Part shown: positions 57,330 through 64,000 of the stretch, piece after piece
How positions within the stretch are numbered: the stretch's first letter is position 1
How the letters are laid out: each line of letters starts with the position of its first letter
Assembly (NCBI GenBank): GCA_003290165.1
Contig: QNQO01002037.1
Span: 97,116 to 161,115 of the forward strand
Direction: 5' to 3'
Length of the DNA stretch: 64,000 nt
Source: Berberis thunbergii
Taxonomy: Eukaryota > Streptophyta > Magnoliopsida > Ranunculales > Berberidaceae
The notes under the pieces: generated by a model
What the model was told of the DNA's origin: nothing
Seen by the model: only the letters and a program-made list of their open reading frames with translations
The model's database searches: none
Position numbers and translations under genes: made by a program

Positions 57330-58290
57330 ACATTGATCTGACTCGATATCAAGGCGATAAAATACGTCCAGATGTGGTTTCGATTTTCCAAAAAATTCTA
57401 CTCACCCCTACTTAAAAATTGACTCAAATTCCTCAAATCGCCGAGCCAGACCTTACGTGGTCATTTATTTAGTTTTCTTTTAGGCATTTAAATCATATTT
57501 CTAGACATAACATTTGTTAAGAAAAAAATAATCACTGGAAAGTTTTTTCCTGCCATATAAAAAGTTAGCATATATTATCCGTGCCTGTGAAACTCGAATA
57601 TGATTATTTATGACACCAAATTACTCTAGCAATTTTATTTAAATCAATTAAATTAGATCTTCAATGAAAGTCGTATAGCATGTAAGCTAAAAAGTTTTAA
57701 TGCGTGCTAAACTTGGTCAAACTTTACAAACATTTTATTTAAACTCGGTCAAATTTAATCACTTGGAAAGAGCCATTTTAAAATTTCTTCAAAATTTTGT
57801 ATCGATCCTTGGATTTATTTGAAAGATCTATTAATTGGAATTTCCTTGAATTTTTTTTTATTGATCATTACTTTTATTTGAAGATCTTAAAAATTGTATT
57901 TGAACAACACCAAGTTTATTGAAATCGGGCAATTAAATAAAAGTTGTGGTAATTTAAAGTTTGAGAATCTAAAGTAAATATAGTATCTTCTCTTTTATCC
58001 TCTTAGGTATAGTTTATTTACAAACTATGTCATCATGTGAGTATAAACCTTAACCCTTGCAAAATTTTAAATTTTCAATCCTAACACTTGATTATCTTTG
58101 TCTCCAAGACAAACAAAAACCTATATATGCTTTTATTATATGGACTAGTGTATTACTCGTGTCGTTTTCAGGATCACACATTTTCCCTCCTAGAGAAGTA
58201 TATAATATAACAATAATTTCTACCCTATGTAAAGAATCCTAACATATTTTAATAAACTAAAACAACCAAAAAATAAACGAAAAATGACTT
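57330..58290. other. No recognised gene
   Basis: AT-rich sequence with no family, repeat pair or promoter that I can support. Confidence 0.45.
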
Positions 58291-58297
58291 TTAAGGC

Positions 58298-58835
58298 CTA
58301 CTTTTTGGGTGAGGTCTGTGTGGGTTGATCGACATAGGGTGAGGTCTGTGTGGGTCGATCGACCATTACTAGTTGGCGTTCAGGGAGGCGATCGATTGGA
58401 GCATCTAGTTGTTGTTCAGGTGCACCGATCGACACCGACGGAGGGAAAGCTTTTTGGGTCTGTTGATCATCTGTGGAGAAGGGTAAAAATGCACGGTTGA
58501 GCGTTGCAAGTGGGAGGTGATTAACAACAAGGAGGGGTTGTTGGTCGTTGGCACCACAGTCGACGATGCTGGCTATGGGTCCCTGCGGCACTGCTGGTGG
58601 CAGTGGTGTTGTTTGGGTCTATCCCATGGCCTTACTGAAGATCAAATCCATCCTGTCCAGTGCTTTGTCAATGATCAGATCCATCCCATCCTCAATTCTT
58701 CCCTCAATTTTGCGAATATCAGGTTCATTCCCTTCACAAACTCTTCTTTTGTCATCTTCCAAACTTCTCTTCAGAAATAAATAATCTTCAAATCGAAACA
58801 AATAAAACTAGAATCGTTTTGGCTCTAATACAAAT
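58298..58835 (-). pseudogene. Possible LTR-retrotransposon gag start with primer site
   Basis: On the minus strand, TTTGTATTAGAGCC at about 58817-58832 resembles the common primer-binding site TGGTATCAGAGCC with two changes. The frames that follow (KRSLEDDKRRVCEGNEPD, IEGRIEDGMDLIIDKALD, then GPIASIVDCGANDQQPLL) resemble the charged N-terminus of Ty3-type gag proteins. A stop lies between the two frames. LTRs are not identified. TGTGGGTCGATCGAC repeats occur at 58315-58365. Confidence 0.35.
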
Positions 58836-59075
58836 TAATAGATTTAAAATTGCAAAGAAAATTAGATTCCAAATTAACAATAACTGAAAGATAAAACATG
58901 AATTGAACGAAATAAATCTATGATAAAACTAATAAACAAAATAAATTCTCTTATTCAATCAATCAATTAACAATGAACAACTTATGACCCTTTTGTAATT
59001 AACCTAACTTCTATGACAAGAAACAAGCCCTAAACCTAACACTACAAGAAATCTGGCATTAGGTGGCGAATTTAT

Positions 59076-60138
59076 TAGGGGTGGGCATGGTCCGGATCGG
59101 TTCCAAATTTGGAGGAACCTAACTGAAACCGTTTACATTTTAACGGTTCCGGTTCGGTTCGGATCCCTTCATTTTTATAATTGGAACCGAACCTAACTCG
59201 AACCGTTCTAAATGGTTCGGTTCCTACGATTCCAAACGGTTCCAATCATATTCATACAGATCATACACAAAATTGATCATATCATATTCATACAGATCCA
59301 TAAGAGATCCAATCAAGAACATAAAAAAATTGCATTCAAAAAAAAAAAAACAGAAAAATAAATTTGGTTTAATCCATAAGAGATCTATCATATTCATACA
59401 AAATTTGGTTCGCCATCTGAGACATATTAAAATGGAAAGCACGGACATATTAAAAATTTCTAGCTAAACCTTATGATCTGAGACACAGAGAAGATCAACA
59501 TTTAGCTAGAAACTTCATCCTCCCGCCATCTACTGCTGGTGGTGGTGCTTCTCGCTGCTGCTGCTGCTGCTTCTTCTTCTCGAGACAGAGACTGAGAGAG
59601 AGAGGAGACGGAGATCTCCTGCTGTGCTGCTGCTGCTTCTTCTCGAGACAGAGACCGAGAGAGAGAGGAGAGGCTTCTTCTCGAGACAGAGACCGGGAGA
59701 CGAGAGGAGACGGCTTCTTCTCGAGACAGAGGAGACGACTTCTTCTCGAGACAGAGACTGAGAGAGGAGAGAGAGAGAGAGGAGACGGAGATCTCCTGCT
59801 GCGCTGCTGCTTCTTCTCGAGACAGAGACAGAGACCGAGAGAGAGAGGAGAGGGAGATCTCCTGGTGATTCCTTCACGTCTCCTCCTTTTCCTTAAGAGG
59901 AGAGAAGAATTTAGTTAGGACCTAGGGTTAGAAAGAATAGAAACTAAAGTAATGGGTTGGGTTGGGTATATATATTCGGTTCGAAATGGATCAGAACCGA
60001 ACCGTTTGAAAAAAAATTAGGAACCGGAACCGAACCGAATTGTTTCACATTTTTAAAAATCAGAACCAAACCGTTTGGAGTAAAACGGTCCGGTTCGGTT
60101 TGGATCCGCGGTTTCCTCGACCCGTTTGCCCACCCCTA
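59076..60138. mobile_element. hAT-like non-autonomous element inside the CACTA end, 1063 bp
   Basis: TAGGGGTGGGCATGGTCCGG at the left, GTTTGCCCACCCCTA at the right, and a perfect 8-bp duplication GAATTTAT (59068-59075 and 60139-60146). Subterminal GGTTCGGTT/AACCGAACC repeats place it with 48227-48752. It is larger than its relatives because it contains the array at 59560-59870. Confidence 0.95.
59560..59870. repeat. CTTCTCGAGACAGAGACCGAGAG tandem array
   Basis: About six irregular units of TTCTTCTCGAGACAGAGAC followed by GAGAGAGAGGAGA, three of them with GGAGATCTCCTGCTG. The 115-codon serine-rich minus-strand frame across it is the simple repeat read as protein and not a gene. Confidence 0.85.
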
Positions 60139-60380
60139 GAATTTATATGTGACGCTTTTAAAGTTGTCACCGTTTTCTCGTTTATGTGAGGAATTTTGAC
60201 GAGTTGTCACCTATTTGTTAGGGTGATATTTTGGTTTCTAAATCCTCACATAAACGTTTTGAAATCATCACACTATAGAGAAAGGAAATTTTGGTGCGTA
60301 AATGAAATACCTTTGGTGAGAAAAATTAATACCTCTGTCACATTTGAGGAAATAAAAACCTAAGAGTGACGAAATAAATG

Positions 60381-61140
60381 AAAAAAATAAAATAAACCTA
60401 AATCCCAAATCCTCAAAATCATTGAAGAGTTGTTCAAACTCTCCTCATATCACGATCCTCTATTCTCCTCCAAAAGCATCTATTCAAGGTACTCTTCTTC
60501 ACTCTTAGTCATCTCCTCCTTGTTCATTCTTCTTCTTTTCCTCGTATTTTTTTTTCTCTACTTCTCTCTTAAGTCTTCAAAGCTTCGGCAGTGAATCAGA
60601 TAGTAGCAACTGTAGGTAGGAATCTCTTATTCTTCTTCTTACCTTCTTCTTCTTTTCAGGTTCCGCAGCCACTGTTGGGATCAACCATCAAGTCACAGTT
60701 GTTCGCAACCTCCCAGCCATCCACCCCTCTGTTCGCTTACCCCTTTTCTTCGCGACCCTCTCACTTCCATCATCGAGAAGGTAGAAGAGAAATTTTGTCG
60801 TTATGTGATTTTGGTGAAATTTTGTTGTTTTTTGATTTCTATCCCTGTCTCACTCAATTCCTAAACTCACCTTATCTTTCAGCGCTCTCATCTATTTTGA
60901 TTTTGTTTCTCTTTCGTATTGATCAGATTTGACATACAAGTTAGTGAAGCTCTTCTCCAAAGCTAAAGCAATGCTTTGGTAAGTCTCTATCTCTTTTTTT
61001 TAAGATCTTCCCTTGTCTTGTTCAAACATTTCGTCATGTTATTTGTCTTGGTGAAGTAGATTCAATTTGCATTTGTTCAGCATTTCGATAATGAATATGT
61101 TTTGTAATTTGTTGTGGACATTAATCTAAAAATAACGCCA
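60381..61140. other. Pyrimidine-rich leader-like sequence, no assigned gene
   Basis: CTCTTCTTCTTC-rich stretches, and a 113-codon open frame (60591-60932) with no known family. It could be a 5' exon region carried in the CACTA element. GT/AG-like borders occur, but I cannot build a gene. Confidence 0.35.
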
Positions 61141-61249
61141 GGGACTCCGGAGAAGCAATGGGAGATGAGGTTTAACAGTAATTGATTTTATAGTGGGTTT
61201 TATTGCTTAAGGAAGAGAGACTAACATTGTTGAACAACTAGCTATTGTG

Positions 61250-61611
61250 ACTTCAGCTTTCACTTGGCTTACATTAGGCCACCTGCCCATTTCAATGGGT
61301 TCCTTGAAGGATGGCCTTATGTGTTCTTCATTGTATACCATTATCTCCTTTCTTCAGTGAGTGTCCAAGAGCGTTTGTATGGCGATTACTGTGCCCACAA
61401 GCATGACCCCATGTGGGTTATAGTTGTGCTGAATTTGTATCGTGCCTTGTCTTATGTTGGGGTCTCAGTTGGGCACATAACCCTGGTGGTGATCGAAGGG
61501 CCAAGGTTGCACCTCATTCCAGGTGGATGGAGCAATTTGGGTTTTGATCATGATGACATTGTTATGCAGTATCATTTGACATTGTATCTATACCGCTACT
61601 GTAAAAATTAG
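61250..61611 (+). pseudogene. Unrecognised membrane-protein-like ORF, probably partial
   Basis: The frame reads AYIRPPAHFNGFLEGWPYVF, FIVYHYLLSSVSVQERLYGD, YCAHKHDPMWVIVVLNLYRA and GPRLHLIPGGWSNLGFDHDD. It has three hydrophobic segments (about residues 15-30, 50-70 and 70-85) and conserved-looking patches rich in Trp, Tyr, His and Gly, which suggests a real protein family, not chance. I cannot name it. No proper start is visible: the frame is open upstream to FTWLTLGHL-type sequence in another frame. It ends at a TAG at 61609. It may be a gene piece captured by the surrounding CACTA element. Confidence 0.45.
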
Positions 61612-61909
61612 ACTTCAGTAAGATATTGCGGTCTCAATGGCAGCTTCAAACCTTTCCCTTGCTTCCAGTGTTTTAAAAATCTGAATGTTAACAGTTTGGA
61701 TTTTGAAGGCCAGTTGATCTTGTTACTATTGCTCATAGTCCACACATCCTGAATCTCTATTTCTGTCTCCATTCAGAACCTAAATTCGACAAGTTACTAG
61801 ATATAATGGGTATTGGTTTGAACAAATCTAGAGTAGCTGTGAGCTAACATGAGTGTTGTGGCCTTCAGCATGATCTTTTTTGGCCAATTTTAGAATATAG
61901 TTCACCAAA

Positions 61910-62107
61910 TCATGCATCTGTTTTTACTTCTTTTTTCTCAAGATCTCGATTTTTTTTCCTGTTAAATCTCTGCCACTTATACCTCTGCTTCTTCAACTCC
62001 AACATATGTGCTTGTATATGTAACTTTTGTTCTTCCAGCTGAAGAGAGTGAGACTTCATTCCACTCCTTTTGTGCCAAGCAGCTTTGCTACCTTCAGAAA
62101 TGTTCAA
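61910..62107 (-). pseudogene. Trihelix transcription factor, C-terminal coiled-coil fragment
   Basis: The minus-strand frame reads KAAWHKRSGMKSHSLQLEEQ, KLHIQAHMLELKKQRYKWQR and FNRKKNRDLEKKEVKTD. This matches the glutamine/leucine-rich coiled coil (LQLEEQ, LELEKQRFKWQRFSRKKDRELE) near the C-terminus of plant trihelix factors. The DNA-binding trihelix is absent, and the frame stops soon after the coiled coil, before the usual ENERMKLENE run. It is therefore an isolated fragment. Confidence 0.7.
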
Positions 62108-62114
62108 TTCATAT

Positions 62115-63636
62115 CAACTGACATGTTTTGTGGATGAGAATAAGGTATTGTTTCACAACCATAAGTGAGGGATTAAGTAAACAACATGATAGTAACAAGG
62201 TTCCGTCTCTCTGAAATAAATTGGATTATTCATTTTTAGTTTAATATTGCGTCTCTCTGAAATAAATTGTGTTTATTACTTTATTAGTTTCAGTGATTTG
62301 TGCAGTTAAAATTTTGATCACTAGTTCTCCAAATATCAATTGAACTGTGAACAAAGCTTTTTTTTCTTTTCTCTGAAATGCAGAGCATACAACCCATTAC
62401 TTGCACTACAACAGCTTTGCCCTGCAGCGTGAAAACATATAATGAACTAAATTCTTCCATATCCATGTTTCAGTGAAAATCACAACTGGCCCACAGTAGA
62501 ATAACTTGCAAAACAAAATAAACACGCTGAATATTCGATTCACCATCTTTTTCCATTTCCTTGTAGTGGGCATGCCAGTCCTCAGTGTCTTGATCACAAA
62601 GTACCCACTACATAGTCTCATTGTCTTGATCACAAAGTAGTCCTACTTCTTCATTAGCTTGTTTGACATGCAATATTTGTTGTGGATTGTTCCGGTGTCC
62701 TGTGGCTTCCACTATGTAACTCGCTTCTTGCAATTAGTACTCCTATGACTTCTTAAAGTTGTTTCCTGAATGTTTTTATATTTGGGGTTTCCAACTTCAT
62801 GTATACTCAACTTCCACCTGATACTGATACTAAATGAGTTTCAGTCTGAAATATTGAGTTTCTCTACAGAAATCCTAGCAAAACCAATCCCATTTTAAAT
62901 TCTCCACAAAGAATAGGCTCTCTGCCTTGTTATAGGTTGAAGTATCTTTGCTTATGAGAAACATGTATCCTTCCAAAGACAAAGGGCTTTTCACCAAATT
63001 GATGTGCCCTAACAACAACTAGCAGGAGATATGATATGAACTCCATAGAATTATTTTTGTCCCTCTTCTTTTAGTCTTTTTTTAATTTTTTTTTCTTTTG
63101 CTTTTATTGTTTTATTTAGTTTATCTTTAGTTAGTAAATGCATTACCATATATGAAGTAATGGACAATGGTTCGTGATCTATAGCAAGGTGGCAACCATG
63201 AGTTACCATATAGAAAATTAAATTTACTAACATTTATACTTGTTAATGTCGGATGCAGCTTTATTGGTAACTACAATGCAATCAGGTTGCATCAGGGTGT
63301 TTTCTCCCCCACGATCCAATGGTTCTAATGGTAGTGATGTATCCAAATGATCCTTATTTTGATGAGCTTGTGACCATGATGATGAGAAGAAATATTCAAG
63401 GAGGTGTGGTATGGATAGATGACAAGTTAAGGAGTTTAGTGTTACTAGAGTAGACTTAGTTATTTTTTGAACCATCAAAGTGATGTACTTGATATCATTA
63501 TTGTATCATTTATGTGACTTTTCATACGCAATGAAAGAATCCAATATTTTTTTATGAATGGAATTTTACTATTTTCATTTTAGATTGTGCATTACACAAA
63601 AAATAGGTGATGGTATTTAAGAGTATGTGCTAGTAA
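62115..63636. other. No recognised gene
   Basis: AT-rich. Minus-strand frames at 62406-62633, 63051-63233 and 63227-63478 have no recognised family. It might include more of the trihelix locus, but the helix domain is not visible. Confidence 0.4.
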
Positions 63637-64000
63637 CACTACAATAAATGGGTGAAGAATGAGTTGTCACGAAATATAATGAAAGTGTGAACAATTTGTC
63701 ACAGGTAGATAATTTTATTGTATGAAATCACTACCGTGACAAACTGTTCCTAACGTAGAAATTATGTAAATGAGGAAAAATTCCTCACAGAAAGTTCATA
63801 GTAGATATTTAAATCACTATCGTGACAAACTGTCCCTCACATATAAATCACATAAGTGAAGAACGATTCGTCACAGAAAGTCACCACACGCGACGCCAGA
63901 TTTTCGTTACACATAACACTCTACAATGACGACATTTTCGTCACACGTGTTGTAATTGTATGTTCGCGCTCTAAGTTTATGCGAGAAACCACGTGCCGCG
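63637..64000 (+). mobile_element. Left end of a third CACTA-type element, running out of the window
   Basis: CACTACAATAAATGGGTGAA at 63637 is followed by repeated GAGTTGTCACGAAA, CCGTGACAAACTGTTCC and TTCGTCACAGAAAGTCACC, a subterminal repeat set similar in kind to 60150-60370. It is preceded by TAA, as is the end at 59040. The right end is beyond 64000. Confidence 0.75.

Larger units (their letters stand above)
59040..60380 (+). mobile_element. Left end of a second CACTA-type element
   Basis: CACTACAAGAAATCTGGCAT at 59040 is a typical CACTA terminus. After an hAT-like insertion the sequence continues with GTGACGCTTTTAAAGTTGTCAC and similar GTGAC/GTCAC palindromes to about 60370, as expected for subterminal repeats. 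Only the left end is found, so the extent of the element is unknown; 60380-63600 may be its interior. Confidence 0.7.

Noticed and set aside
56386..57415. Proline- and glycine-rich open frames on both strands
   Set aside because: They lie inside the LTRs of a TRIM element, occur twice because the LTRs are repeated, and have no family.
58309..58784. Plus-strand open frames near 58.5 kb
   Set aside because: No family. The minus strand has a gag-like composition and a primer-site-like motif, which is the better, though still weak, reading.
59530..59877. 115-codon serine/arginine-rich protein on the minus strand
   Set aside because: It is the translation of a CTCGAGACAGAGA tandem repeat inside a non-autonomous transposon.
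62560..62570. TTCCTTGTAGTG as the right end of the CACTA element starting at 59040
   Set aside because: No subterminal GTGAC/GTCAC repeats lie next to it and the flank does not repeat TAA.

Overview
This is a plant nuclear chromosome segment that is rich in repeats. The evidence is AT-rich sequence, plant-type LTR retrotransposons primed by initiator-methionine tRNA, CACTA, hAT-like and Tourist-like DNA transposons, a tRNA-derived SINE, fragments of plant genes with introns, and an inserted mosaic of plastid DNA. It is most likely a eudicot, but the species cannot be fixed from the window. I found no intact host protein-coding gene. Every recognisable host gene is a fragment or a pseudogene.

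Layout. 0-5.1 kb: relic of a large-LTR element in GGT/GGC-rich sequence. 5.1-8.1 kb: 5'-truncated Ty3/gypsy chromovirus pol with a candidate 3' LTR. 9.5-11.7 kb: 5'-truncated LINE on the minus strand. 11.75-13.4 kb: 3' ends of a UPL7-like HECT ubiquitin ligase (+) and a GDSL lipase (-), tail to tail. 13.8-20.1 kb: first copy of a duplicated 1.4-1.7 kb block, split by a 4.85-kb non-autonomous CACTA element. 20.4 kb: F-box fragment. 22.3-23.5 kb: threonine-deaminase pseudogene with a hairpin element in an intron. 25.85-27.5 kb: second copy of the block without the CACTA element. 28.0-39.1 kb: inverted repeat with arms of about 2 kb around a 7-kb spacer that holds plastid fragments (psaB, rps14, ndhF, rpl33), a foldback element, a CRNKL1-like gene fragment and a truncated copia element. 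39.7-44.3 kb: structurally complete copia element with target duplication GATAC. 44.4 kb: second hairpin element. 46.3 and 48.2 kb: two hAT-like elements with 8-bp target duplications. 48.8-55.0 kb: complete-length but decayed copia element on the minus strand, target duplication TGTTG. 55.3 kb: SINE. 56.4-57.3 kb: TRIM (miniature LTR element). 59.0-64.0 kb: two CACTA left ends, a 1.06-kb hAT-like element, an unrecognised membrane-like ORF and a trihelix-factor fragment.

Nothing here forms an operon or a working pathway. The window is a record of nested insertion and decay. Its main value is that several insertions can be dated or proven internally: empty sites for the CACTA element and the Tourist MITE lie elsewhere in the same window, and many elements carry readable target-site duplications.
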